Below, piece by piece: positions 6,466 through 13,132 of a DNA stretch of 13,132 nucleotides. Position 1 is the stretch's first letter. Each line of letters starts with the position of its first letter. The DNA lies in contig JALOSG010000061.1 in NCBI GenBank assembly GCA_025458665.1, forward strand, positions 1 through 13,132, read 5' to 3'. A model generated the notes under the pieces. The model did not search any database. It had not been told where the DNA came from and was given only the letters and a program-made list of their open reading frames with translations. A program made the position numbers and the translations under genes. The DNA comes from Serpentinimonas sp. GTDB taxonomy: Bacteria > Pseudomonadota > Gammaproteobacteria > Burkholderiales > Burkholderiaceae_C.

Positions 6466-7473
6466 CTAGCGCGCTGCGTGTTGAAAACACAGGGCCGGGC
6501 CGCTGCGCAGCACCCAGCCGTCGGCCACCTTCAGCGCTATGTGGTGCCCACGGGTCCGGCAGGCGGCAATCTGGTCCAGACATTCGTTGAGCTGCGCTTC
6601 GCTGGGGGCACGGCTGCCCTCGGCGCGCAGCCAATGGCGCAACAGGTTGGCCTGCCGGGCGCGGCTGAGGGCCTGCAGCGGCGCCAGCCGGGGCGGCTGG
6701 CCGCAGGCACTCAGGTCTGCCTGCGCCAACTCATCCAGCAGTGCCTGCGCCTGTGCCGCATGGCGCGCACTGCGGGCAAAGGTATCGGCAAATTGCGGGA
6801 AAGCCTGCTGCAGAGCTGGCAGTACGTGCAGCCGGATGCGGTTGCGCGTGTAGCGGGTGTCGGTGTTGGTGGGATCGTTCACGTACGGAGCCCGCAGTTC
6901 GGCGCGCAGCTCTGCGGCATCCATGGCCAGCAGGGGGCGGCCAAACACCATGCCGTGGCGCGTGAAGCGTTCGGGCATGCCCGCCAGCCCGGCCAGCCCC
7001 GCGCCGCGACTGAGAGCCAGCAGCAGAGTCTCGGCCTGGTCCTGGGCATGCTGGCCCAGGAGAACTGCGCCGCAACCCAGTTGGCGGGCCAGGGTGGCCA
7101 GCGCGAGGTAGCGGGCATGCCGTGCGGCCTCTTCCGGGCTTTCTCCCTGGACGTGCGCGGCCTGCACACGCTCTACCGTCAGCGCAATGCCGCGCTGGGC
7201 ACAGAAGGTACGGGCATGCGACGCGAAATCGGCGGCGGCGGGCTGCAGGCCATGGTCGATGTGCAAGGCCTGCACCCGGCCGGGGAAAGCAGTCTGCGCC
7301 GCCAGCAACAGTGCGGTGGAATCAGCGCCGCCGCTGTAGGCAACGGCAAGGCGGCCGGTCGTGAGCTCGGGGTGGCGCGCCGACCAGGCGGTCAGGGCAG
7401 CCGTGGCCGCTGGGACAGCGTCAGCGCCGGTCTGACTTGGCATGGCGGCCGCTGGCCGATGTGCCATCACCAT
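6466..7473 (-). CDS. tilS: tRNA(Ile)-lysidine synthase
   Basis: Converts the wobble cytidine of tRNA-Ile(CAU) to lysidine using ATP and lysine, so the tRNA reads AUA. The PP-loop ATP motif SGGADS is at residues 47-52, followed by HIDHGL, a GQHAQDQAETLLL segment and NDPTNTDTRYTRNRIR, all typical of TilS. At 335 residues it is a short form: the N-terminal catalytic domain plus part of the TilS middle domain, without the long C-terminal domain found in E. coli. The start is uncertain: ATG at 7473, 7467 or 7443 are all in frame inside the end of accA. GGGG shortly upstream favours one of the first two. The overlap with accA is 53 or 23 bp, implying coupled translation. Confidence 0.93.
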   Translation of the reverse strand: MVMAHRPAAAMPSQTGADAVPAATAALTAWSARHPELTTGRLAVAYSGGADSTALLLAAQTAFPGRVQALHIDHGLQPAAADFASHARTFCAQRGIALTVERVQAAHVQGESPEEAARHARYLALATLARQLGCGAVLLGQHAQDQAETLLLALSRGAGLAGLAGMPERFTRHGMVFGRPLLAMDAAELRAELRAPYVNDPTNTDTRYTRNRIRLHVLPALQQAFPQFADTFARSARHAAQAQALLDELAQADLSACGQPPRLAPLQALSRARQANLLRHWLRAEGSRAPSEAQLNECLDQIAACRTRGHHIALKVADGWVLRSGPALCFQHAAR

Positions 7474-8473
7474 CCCCGAGAGCCTTGTCGGACTTGTCAG
7501 ACTTGTCGGCCTTCGTGTCGTTGAAGCGGCCGTAACTGTTCAGGCGGGCATGGCGGCGTTCGATGAGTTCCTTGACCTTCAGGTCGGCCACCTGGCGGTA
7601 GGCGTCGTTCAGGGCGCGCTTGAGGAAAGCGGCCATCTGCTTGTGGTCGCGGTGCGCGCCTCCCACGGGCTCGTTCACGATCTTGTCCACCAGGCCCAGC
7701 GCCTTGAGGCGGTGCGCGGTAATGCCCAGCGCCTCGGCGGCGTCGCTGGCGCGGTCGCTGGTTTTCCAGAGGATGGAGGCGCAGCCTTCCGGGCTGATGA
7801 CGGAGTACACCGAGTACTGCAGCATGAGAACCTGATCGGCCACGGAAATGGCCAGTGCACCGCCCGAGCCACCCTCACCAATGATGGTGGAGATGATGGG
7901 CACCTCCAGCTGCGCCATCTCGAAGATGTTGCGGCCTATGGCTTCGGACTGGCTGCGCTCCTCGGCATCGATGCCGGGGAAGGCGCCGGGCGTGTCCACG
8001 AAAGTGAACACGGGCAGGCGGAATTTCTCGGCCAGCTTCATGAGGCGCAGCGCCTTGCGGTAGCCCTCGGGACGGGTCATACCAAAGTTGCGCGCGGTGC
8101 GCTCCTTGGTGTCGCGCCCCTTCTGGTGGCCCAGCACCATGCAGGGCTGGCCATTGAAGCGCGCCAGCCCGCCCACAATGCTGAGGTCGTCGGAGAAATG
8201 GCGGTCGCCGTGCAGTTCCACAAAGTGCGTGAAGATTTCGCTCACGTAATCCAGCGTGTAGGGCCGGTCGGAGTGGCGCGCTATCTTGGTGATCTGCCAA
8301 GGCGTGAGGTTGCCGTAAATGTCCTTGGTGAGCTGCAGGCTCTTTTTGCTGAGCTGCTCGATCTCTTCCGAGATGTCCACCGCCGACTCCGTCTGCACGT
8401 AGCGCAGTTCGTCGATCTTGGACTCGAGCTCGGCAATCGGCTGCTCGAAGTCGAGGAAATTTTTCTTCGCCAA
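7421..8473 (-). CDS. accA: Acetyl-CoA carboxylase carboxyltransferase subunit alpha
   Basis: Alpha subunit of the carboxyltransferase that makes malonyl-CoA for fatty acid synthesis, acting with AccD. The start is TTG at 8473-8471: the conserved N-terminus AKKNFLDFEQPIAELE begins right after it, and a strong AGGAG lies 7 bp upstream, whereas the ATG of the longer open frame (8545) falls inside the preceding gene and adds non-family residues. Of 350 residues, about 1-320 match the family, including RPYTLDYV (70-77), FVDTPGAFPG (158-167) and the oxyanion glycine loop GEGGSGGALA (199-208). E. coli AccA has about 319 residues; the extra tail is charged, low complexity (repeated S/A-D-K) and overlaps the tilS start. 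It lies 26 bp after the glycosylase gene and probably shares its transcript. Confidence 0.96.
   Translation of the reverse strand: MAKKNFLDFEQPIAELESKIDELRYVQTESAVDISEEIEQLSKKSLQLTKDIYGNLTPWQITKIARHSDRPYTLDYVSEIFTHFVELHGDRHFSDDLSIVGGLARFNGQPCMVLGHQKGRDTKERTARNFGMTRPEGYRKALRLMKLAEKFRLPVFTFVDTPGAFPGIDAEERSQSEAIGRNIFEMAQLEVPIISTIIGEGGSGGALAISVADQVLMLQYSVYSVISPEGCASILWKTSDRASDAAEALGITAHRLKALGLVDKIVNEPVGGAHRDHKQMAAFLKRALNDAYRQVADLKVKELIERRHARLNSYGRFNDTKADKSDKSDKALGDGDGTSASGRHAKSDRR
7485..7511. repeat. 3 x 9-bp in-frame repeat in the accA tail
   Basis: Plus-strand units TTGTCGGAC, TTGTCAGAC and TTGTCGGCC stand in a row and encode, on the minus strand, ADK-SDK-SDK. Because the unit is nine bases, changes in copy number would lengthen or shorten the AccA tail without breaking the frame. 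Confidence 0.9.
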
Positions 8474-8480
8474 AGTAAGA

Positions 8481-8485
8481 CTCCT
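8481..8485 (-). promoter_or_regulatory. Ribosome binding site AGGAG that sets the accA TTG start
   Basis: AGGAG with a 7-nt spacer before TTG 8473-8471. No ATG or GTG competes at a suitable distance, so this site decides the unusual start codon. Confidence 0.8.
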
Positions 8486-8499
8486 GAGGTCGGCGGGGA

Positions 8500-9141
8500 T
8501 CAGTAGGCCACCGGGACCGGATCCAGCGAGCGCCAAATATACCAAGTCGCCACGCTGCAGAACGGGGCCCAGGCGGCAGCCACTTCGCGCGCATCGCTGC
8601 GGCTGACCGGATCGCCCGAAAAATAACAGGTGCTGATGCCCTTCATCAGCCCCACATCGTCCAGCGGCAGCACATTGGGCCGCAGGAGGTAGAAAATCAG
8701 AAACATCTCGGCGGTCCAGCGCCCTATGCCGCGTATGGCCACCAGCTGCTTGATGATGGCCTCATCGTCCATGCGGTGCCAGTCGTCGTGGCGCAGCGTG
8801 CCATTGTCGAAGTGCAGTGCCAGGTCCACCAGGTACTCCACCTTGCGCGCGCTCAGCCCAGCGGCCCGCATGTCATCAAGCTTCACGCGCAGCAATTGCG
8901 CCGGCTCCATGACTGGCATGAGTCGCTCAAAGCGGTCCCACACAGCCTGCGCCGCTTTCACGGAAATCTGCTGCCCCACCACGCTGCGGGCCAGCGTGGT
9001 GAAGGGGTCGCCGCGGGATTCCAGGGTCAGTTCGCCGAACTGGGGAATGAGCTTTTTCATGACGCGGTCGCGCTTCATGAGGTGCTCGCACGCCTCGCCC
9101 CAGTAGGGCGGTGTGGCCTGCTTCCTGCGGGCGGCGTTCAT
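8500..9141 (-). CDS. DNA-3-methyladenine glycosylase, AlkA/HhH-GPD family
   Basis: Removes alkylated bases from DNA, leaving an abasic site for base excision repair. The 213-residue protein has the helix-hairpin-helix segment LVAIRGIGRWTAEMFLIF (133-150) and the catalytic Asp in LPLDDVGL (Asp161/Asp162), which together define the HhH-GPD fold of AlkA. It lacks the N-terminal beta-domain of E. coli AlkA (282 aa) and resembles the shorter bacterial single-domain forms. There is no C-terminal four-cysteine iron-sulfur cluster motif as in Nth, which argues against endonuclease III. The ATG 9141-9139 overlaps the cysS stop as ATGA, so translation is probably coupled to cysS. Substrate range cannot be read from sequence. 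Confidence 0.9.
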   Translation of the reverse strand: MNAARRKQATPPYWGEACEHLMKRDRVMKKLIPQFGELTLESRGDPFTTLARSVVGQQISVKAAQAVWDRFERLMPVMEPAQLLRVKLDDMRAAGLSARKVEYLVDLALHFDNGTLRHDDWHRMDDEAIIKQLVAIRGIGRWTAEMFLIFYLLRPNVLPLDDVGLMKGISTCYFSGDPVSRSDAREVAAAWAPFCSVATWYIWRSLDPVPVAY

Positions 9142-10550
9142 GCGCGTTCCCAGGTGGTGCCAGCGGGGCTGTCTTTCAACACAATGCCTTCGGCGGCCAG
9201 CGCCTGGCGTATGCGATCGGCTTCGGCGTAGTTCTTGGCCGCCTTGGCGGCGGCCCGTGCGGCAATCTGGGCTTCCACATGGGCTTGCACATCGGAGGCA
9301 GCGCCTGCGGTGCCCTGCCCGCCCTGCAGGAAGCGCATAGGGTCTTCCTGCAACAGGCCCAGCACGCCGCCCAGCTGGCGCAACAGCGCAGCTTGTGCGG
9401 CAGAACGGCTGCGGTTCACCTCGCTGGCCAGGTCAAAGAGCACGGCCACCGCTTCCGGGGTGCCGAAATCTTCGTCCATGGCGGCTTTGAATCGCGCGGC
9501 GTAGGGGTCGGCCCAGTCGATGGACGTACTGCCTTGGGGAATCTGGGCATCGGCGGGCACAGTCCCCTCCAGCGCCGTGTACAGGCGCTTGAGCGCCGCG
9601 CGGGCATCGGCCAGGTGGGCATCGCTGTAATTCAGGGCGCTGCGGTAATGGGTGCGAACAATGAAGAAGCGCACCGTTTCGGCGTCGAACTTCTCCAGCA
9701 CTTCGCGGATGGTGAAGAAATTGCCCAGGCTCTTGGACATCTTCTCGTTGTCCACCCGCACGAAACCGTTGTGCATCCAGATGCTGGCCAGCGGCTGGCC
9801 GGTGGCGCCTTCGCTCTGGGCGATCTCGTTTTCATGGTGGGGGAACTGCAGGTCGGCGCCGCCGCCGTGGATATCGAAGCTCTCGCCCAGCAGTTCGCAG
9901 GCCATGGCCGAGCATTCGATGTGCCAGCCCGGGCGCCCGATGCCGTAGGGGCTCTCCCACTTGGCGCCGTCGGGCTCGGTGGGTTTGGCCGATTTCCAAA
10001 GCACAAAGTCCAGCGGATCGCGCTTGTCGTCTCCCACGCTGACACGTTCGCCCGCACGCAGCTCGTCCAGGCTTTTGCCCGAGAGCTTGCCGTAGCCTTC
10101 AAAGCGGCGCACCGCGTAGTTCACATCGCCATTGGCGGCCTGGTAGGCCAGCCCCTTGTCTTCCAGCTGGCCAATCAGGCGCAGCATCTGCGGCACGTAG
10201 TCGGTGGCGCGCGGCTCGGCGCTGGGGCGCTCTATGTGCAGCGCATCGGCGTCCTGGTGCAGGGCGTCCACCATGCGGTCGGTGAGCTGGCGGATGGTTT
10301 CGTTGTTCTTGATGGCGCGCGCAATGATCTTGTCGTCGATATCGGTGATGTTGCGCACATAGGTGACGCGGTAGCCGCTGGCCTTGAGCCAGCGCTGCAC
10401 CACATCGAAAGCCACCATGGAACGCGCATGGCCCAGGTGGCACAAGTCATACACCGTCATGCCGCACACATACATGCGGACGTGCCCTGGCTCCAGCGGC
10501 TGGAAAGCTTGCTCGCTGCGGGTCAGGGTGTTATGGATACGCAAAGTCAT
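9138..10550 (-). CDS. cysS: Cysteine--tRNA ligase
   Basis: Class I aminoacyl-tRNA synthetase that charges tRNA-Cys. The 470 residues contain the HIGH motif as HLGH (38-41), KMSKS at 270-274, and the zinc ligands expected for the family at Cys29, Cys213, His238 and Glu242 (in MYVCGMTVYD and FPHHENE). E. coli CysS has 461 residues. The start ATG 10550-10548 (MTLRIHNTLT) is fixed by homology; the same frame stays open to 11126 but that stretch is antisense to the TPR gene and not family sequence. It is the first gene of a probable cysS-glycosylase-accA-tilS operon and is transcribed divergently from the TPR gene. Confidence 0.97.
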   Translation of the reverse strand: MTLRIHNTLTRSEQAFQPLEPGHVRMYVCGMTVYDLCHLGHARSMVAFDVVQRWLKASGYRVTYVRNITDIDDKIIARAIKNNETIRQLTDRMVDALHQDADALHIERPSAEPRATDYVPQMLRLIGQLEDKGLAYQAANGDVNYAVRRFEGYGKLSGKSLDELRAGERVSVGDDKRDPLDFVLWKSAKPTEPDGAKWESPYGIGRPGWHIECSAMACELLGESFDIHGGGADLQFPHHENEIAQSEGATGQPLASIWMHNGFVRVDNEKMSKSLGNFFTIREVLEKFDAETVRFFIVRTHYRSALNYSDAHLADARAALKRLYTALEGTVPADAQIPQGSTSIDWADPYAARFKAAMDEDFGTPEAVAVLFDLASEVNRSRSAAQAALLRQLGGVLGLLQEDPMRFLQGGQGTAGAASDVQAHVEAQIAARAAAKAAKNYAEADRIRQALAAEGIVLKDSPAGTTWERA

Positions 10551-10638
10551 CGGGACTGCAAGGGCGTACAGGCCCTCGGATAGAATCAAAAACAGCGTGG
10601 GCTGGCCGCATGTGGCGTCCACCGAACGCGGATCGCGC

Positions 10639-10644
10639 AGTATA
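10639..10644 (-). promoter_or_regulatory. Candidate -10 element (TATACT) for cysS
   Basis: TATACT lies 88 bp before the cysS ATG in the 165-bp divergent gap. A partial -35 match (TGGTCA) sits at a short 15-bp spacing. The gap 10551-10715 holds no gene; a weaker TAGAAT on the plus strand near 10581 could serve the TPR gene. Confidence 0.3.
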
Positions 10645-10715
10645 CGGCTGTGTGCCCGCTGACCACTCCCGCTCTGCCCTGCCTTACTGTTCCCCCAGCG
10701 AGCCACATCACGCGC

Positions 10716-11378
10716 ATGAACTTGCCGATCTCCTCTCCAGCACCCCGCGCGGCCTCCATGTCCCGCCAAGCGTTGCGGGCCCTCCTGGCTGGCATGGGCG
10801 CAGGCTTCTGCCTCGCTGGCGCTGCCATGGCGCAACCGGCCACTGCTGCGGCATCTGCAGTGAGCGGCTCTGCCGTGCCGGCTCCGGCGCCCTACACCGA
10901 GGTGCAGCGCCTGCTTCAGGCTGGCCAGTATCCCCAGGCCCTGGCCATGGCCGAAGGCTGGCTGGCCAGGCAGGCTGCAGATCCGCAGATGCGCTTTTTG
11001 CAGGGGGTGATACAAAGCCGCATGGGCAACGCCGTGCAGGCTGGGGATACCTTCACACGCCTGACGCAGGACTATCCCGAACTGCCGGAGCCTTACAACA
11101 ACCTCGCGGTGCTTCATGCACAGCAAAATCGGCTGGACGAAGCACGCGCCGCGCTGGAAATGGCCCTACGGCTGAACCCGGGCTACGCGGTGGCGCACCA
11201 GAACCTGGGCGATGTGTATGCCCGCATGGCTGCGCAGGCCTACGCCCAGGCTCTGCGGCTTTCGCCGGACAATGCGGCCTTGCAGCCCCGAATCGAGGCG
11301 CTCCGAAGTGCGCTGGGAGATGTTGCAGGGACTGCGCCGGCAGGTGCCCCGGTCAGCCCCCCGACCAGCGTGCGCTGA
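10716..11378 (+). CDS. Exported tetratricopeptide repeat protein
   Basis: A 220-residue protein with a signal peptide: basic N-region (RQALR), hydrophobic core and a likely cleavage after AMA (about residue 39). After an Ala/Pro-rich linker come helical repeats. A good TPR spans about 124-157 (PEPYNNLAVLHAQQNRLDEA then ALRLNP). The next unit (158-186, NLGDVYARMAAQAYAQALRL) is about four residues short of the usual 34. An earlier, weaker repeat lies around 60-120. TPRs bind proteins, and a periplasmic scaffold role is likely, but no specific function can be assigned. The start could be ATG 10716, ATG 10758 (residue 15) or an upstream codon at 10650; none has a strong ribosome binding site. ppiA follows after 123 bp, so the two may share a transcript. 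Confidence 0.8.
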   Translation: MNLPISSPAPRAASMSRQALRALLAGMGAGFCLAGAAMAQPATAAASAVSGSAVPAPAPYTEVQRLLQAGQYPQALAMAEGWLARQAADPQMRFLQGVIQSRMGNAVQAGDTFTRLTQDYPELPEPYNNLAVLHAQQNRLDEARAALEMALRLNPGYAVAHQNLGDVYARMAAQAYAQALRLSPDNAALQPRIEALRSALGDVAGTAPAGAPVSPPTSVR

Positions 11379-11501
11379 GCGGGATGGGTTGAACTTGCGG
11401 AGCCGCGCTGTGTTCTCAACAGTGGGCCAGCGGGCCCGCAATGCTCTGTCCACCCTCCATTTGATTCCCGAGTCCCACCACCCTTGCCGTCTGGAACCTC
11501 C

Positions 11502-12158
11502 ATGCCCGCCCATTCCAATACCGTCTCCCGTGTGCCTCCTGCCCCTGCTCTAGCAATTGCAGCACGGCGAGGCTTTTTGCGCCAAGGCCTGGCTGGCTTG
11601 GCAGTGGGCCTGCTGCTTTCTGGCGTAACACCCTTCACCACCCAGGCCGCCTGGGCTCAGGGCTCGCCGGTGGTAAAGCTGCAGACCAGCCTGGGAGATA
11701 TCTTCATCACCCTGGATGCCGCCAAAGCCCCCAAGACGGTGGAGAACTTCGTGAAGTACGTGGCCGACGGCCACTACGACGGTACGGTATTCCACCGCGT
11801 GATTGGCAATTTCATGATCCAGGGTGGTGGCTTTACGGCCAACATGGAGCAGAAAGATACCCGCGCGCCTATCGCGCTCGAGGCGCGCAACGGTCTCACC
11901 AACGACCGTGGCACCATCGCCATGGCGCGTACCAGCAACCCCAACTCGGCCACGTCGCAGTTTTTCATCAATGTGGTGGACAACGCCATGCTCAATGCCC
12001 CCAACCCGGACGGACACGGCTACGCGGTGTTTGGCCGCGTGACCCAGGGCATGGACGTGGTGGACAAGATCCGCGCAGTGCCCACGGGCAACCGCGGCAT
12101 GCACCAGAACGTGCCCACCACGCCTGTAGTTATTCTTAAAGCCACTCTGGAGAAATGA
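11502..12158 (+). CDS. ppiA: Peptidyl-prolyl cis-trans isomerase, exported cyclophilin (PpiA-like)
   Basis: Speeds up cis-trans isomerisation of prolyl bonds in the periplasm. The 218-residue product starts with a Tat-like signal: ARRGFLRQ (21-28), a hydrophobic stretch, and a probable cleavage after AWA (about residue 52). The cyclophilin domain (about 57-216) has FHRVI (97-101, with the catalytic Arg99), FMIQGGGF (104-111) and SQFFINV. The ATG at 11502 has GGAA a few bases upstream; a TTG six codons earlier (11484) is possible but less likely. The stop overlaps the first ATG of ppiB (ATGA). The neighbouring ppiB is a paralogue, so this looks like an old tandem duplication in which one copy gained an export signal. 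Confidence 0.93.
   Translation: MPAHSNTVSRVPPAPALAIAARRGFLRQGLAGLAVGLLLSGVTPFTTQAAWAQGSPVVKLQTSLGDIFITLDAAKAPKTVENFVKYVADGHYDGTVFHRVIGNFMIQGGGFTANMEQKDTRAPIALEARNGLTNDRGTIAMARTSNPNSATSQFFINVVDNAMLNAPNPDGHGYAVFGRVTQGMDVVDKIRAVPTGNRGMHQNVPTTPVVILKATLEK
12149..12152 (+). promoter_or_regulatory. Ribosome binding site GGAG for ppiB, inside the end of ppiA
   Basis: GGAG lies 8 nt before ATG 12161 but only 2 nt before ATG 12155, so it favours 12161 as the ppiB start. Confidence 0.65.
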
Positions 12159-12160
12159 AT

Positions 12161-12673
12161 ATGGCCAACCCCCAAGTCGAACTGCACATAGCCGGTCACG
12201 GCGTCATCACCATCGAACTCGACGCCGACAAAGCGCCCAAGTCCGCCGAGAACTTCCTCGCCTACGTGAACGCTGGCCACTACGACAACACCATTTTTCA
12301 CCGCGTGATCGATGGTTTCATGATCCAGGGCGGCGGCTTCGAGCCCGGCATGCAGCAAAAGCCCACGCGCGAGCCGATCGAGAACGAGGCCAACAACGGC
12401 CTGAAAAACAACAAGTACACCCTGGCCATGGCGCGCACCCAGGCCCCACATTCGGCCACCGCACAGTTCTTCATCAACGTGGCCGACAACGGCTTTCTGA
12501 ACCACACCGCCCCTTCGGCCCAGGGCTGGGGCTACGCCGTGTTCGGTAAAGTGGTGGCGGGCACCGAGGTGGTGGACGCCATTCGCGCGGTCAAGACGGG
12601 CCGCAAGGGCTTCCACGACGACGTGCCGCTGAACGATGTGGTGATTGAGAAGGCCGTGGCCATCGCCGCCTGA
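12161..12673 (+). CDS. ppiB: Peptidyl-prolyl cis-trans isomerase, cytoplasmic cyclophilin (PpiB-like)
   Basis: A 170-residue cyclophilin with no signal peptide, so cytoplasmic, where it catalyses prolyl isomerisation. It is slightly longer than E. coli PpiB (164 aa). Active-site segments are FHRVIDGFMIQGGGF (46-60, catalytic Arg48), AQFFINV (101-107) and GYAVFGKV (124-131). An ATG two codons upstream (12155) overlaps the ppiA stop, but GGAG spacing favours 12161. The shared run APK..ENF..YV..GHYD.T.FHRVI..FMIQGGGF in both cyclophilins shows they are paralogues. lpxH begins 12 bp after the stop, so ppiA-ppiB-lpxH is probably one operon. Confidence 0.95.
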   Translation: MANPQVELHIAGHGVITIELDADKAPKSAENFLAYVNAGHYDNTIFHRVIDGFMIQGGGFEPGMQQKPTREPIENEANNGLKNNKYTLAMARTQAPHSATAQFFINVADNGFLNHTAPSAQGWGYAVFGKVVAGTEVVDAIRAVKTGRKGFHDDVPLNDVVIEKAVAIAA

Positions 12674-12685
12674 GCACCCAGCACC

Positions 12686-13132
12686 ATGCAGGCGTCCGGT
12701 ACTGCGCACGCGCCCCTGACGGCACGGGCCCCGGCGCCGCAGCCTGCACGTGTGGCATGCGCCTCACCCCCCTGGTTCCAGCTGCAGGCCGAGTCCCGTT
12801 GGGCCACGCTCGATTTCATCTCCGACCTGCATCTGCACCGCGATGATCCCGCCACGGCGAAGGGCTGGATGGATTACCTGGGGAGGCTTGAGTTCGACGC
12901 GCTGTTCATTCTGGGCGACCTGTTTGAAGTCTGGGTGGGTGACGATGTGCTGGAACAAGCCACCGATCCGGCAGATGCCATCGCCCCACTGCACCCGGAA
13001 CGGGCCTTCCTGCGCGCATGCTGCGCCGCCCTGCAACGCTGTGCCCTGCAGCGCCCGGTCTACGTGATGCAGGGCAACCGCGACTTCCTGCTGGGTAGCG
13101 GTTTTCACACGGCCACCGCCACCCACCCCCTG
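12686..13132 (+). CDS. lpxH: UDP-2,3-diacylglucosamine diphosphatase, 5' part
   Basis: Cleaves UDP-2,3-diacylglucosamine to lipid X and UMP in lipid A biosynthesis, acting at the inner face of the cytoplasmic membrane. The first 149 codons are present and open to the window end. Metallophosphoesterase metal ligands are visible in FISDLHL (44-50), GDLFEVWVGDD (77-87) and GNRDF (130-134), the LpxH pattern. The ppiB stop TGA is in the same frame, four codons upstream, so ATG 12686 is the first possible ATG. It gives an Ala/Pro-rich N-terminal stretch of about 40 residues before the enzyme core; GTG at 12752 is an alternative start. No clear Shine-Dalgarno sequence precedes the ATG, consistent with coupling to ppiB. 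Confidence 0.93.
   Translation, partial: MQASGTAHAPLTARAPAPQPARVACASPPWFQLQAESRWATLDFISDLHLHRDDPATAKGWMDYLGRLEFDALFILGDLFEVWVGDDVLEQATDPADAIAPLHPERAFLRACCAALQRCALQRPVYVMQGNRDFLLGSGFHTATATHPL

Noticed and set aside
4906..7524. An 872-codon open frame on the plus strand
   Set aside because: It runs antisense through the tRNA, lysC, tilS and the accA end, all strongly supported genes. Its His/Gly/Gln-rich product resembles no family; long antisense frames are expected in GC-rich coding DNA.
7442..8506. A 354-codon plus-strand open frame
   Set aside because: Antisense shadow of accA, which has clear family motifs and a good ribosome binding site.
9111..10583. A 490-codon plus-strand open frame
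   Set aside because: Exact antisense shadow of cysS and the start of the glycosylase gene, with no recognisable domain.
10551..11126. Upstream open extension of cysS by 192 codons
   Set aside because: Antisense to the TPR gene, absent from the CysS family, and the normal N-terminus MTLRIHN lies at 10550.
11424..11437. GGGCC-AGCG-GGCCC hairpin between the TPR gene and ppiA
   Set aside because: The stem is only 5 bp and no T-run follows, so it is not a credible terminator.
1..13132. Mobile elements, phage genes, CRISPR arrays or defence genes
   Set aside because: I looked for transposase or integrase motifs, terminal inverted repeats and regularly spaced repeats and found none; all genes look like core chromosomal genes.

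Overview
The window reads as chromosomal DNA of a high-GC betaproteobacterium. Protein sequences and gene order (cysS, DNA glycosylase, accA, tilS, lysC, tRNA-Ser; ppiA-ppiB-lpxH) look most like Comamonadaceae (Acidovorax/Comamonas type). That placement comes from recognition, not from a search. Coding density is high. There is no phage, insertion sequence, CRISPR array or obvious foreign island, and no stretch over 300 bases without a gene.

Region 1 (1-4826, minus strand) is a tight cluster read from right to left. It holds a small cytoplasmic thioredoxin-fold protein, a Tat-type periplasmic binding protein (YnjB), a double-length permease (YnjC), an ABC ATPase (YnjD), a CDP-alcohol phosphatidyltransferase (YnjF) and, at the window edge, the start of a DUF1653-like protein. 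YnjB, YnjC, YnjD and YnjF match the uncharacterised Escherichia coli ynj genes in sequence and order. The most striking feature of the window is in ynjF: a perfect 16-bp tandem duplication at 789-820 shifts the reading frame. Removing one copy restores a 205-residue protein of the length expected for the family. The gene is therefore a recent pseudogene, a slippage-type phase switch, or an assembly artefact.

Region 2 (4877-10550, minus strand) is housekeeping. cysS, an AlkA-type glycosylase, accA (TTG start) and tilS overlap or nearly touch and look like one operon. lysC follows, with its own TATAAT element and a leader that contains a hairpin plus U-run resembling an attenuator or terminator. 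A tRNA-Ser(GCU) lies just after lysC.

Region 3 (10716-13132, plus strand) diverges from cysS. It holds an exported TPR protein, two neighbouring cyclophilins (PpiA exported by a Tat-like signal, PpiB cytoplasmic, joined by an ATGA overlap), and the first 149 codons of lpxH, a lipid A biosynthesis gene cut by the window end.

The best candidate for an undescribed system is the ynjBCD-ynjF cluster. An importer of unknown substrate is genetically locked to an enzyme that attaches an alcohol to a CDP-activated lipid, which suggests import of a head group for a specialised phospholipid. This is inference.
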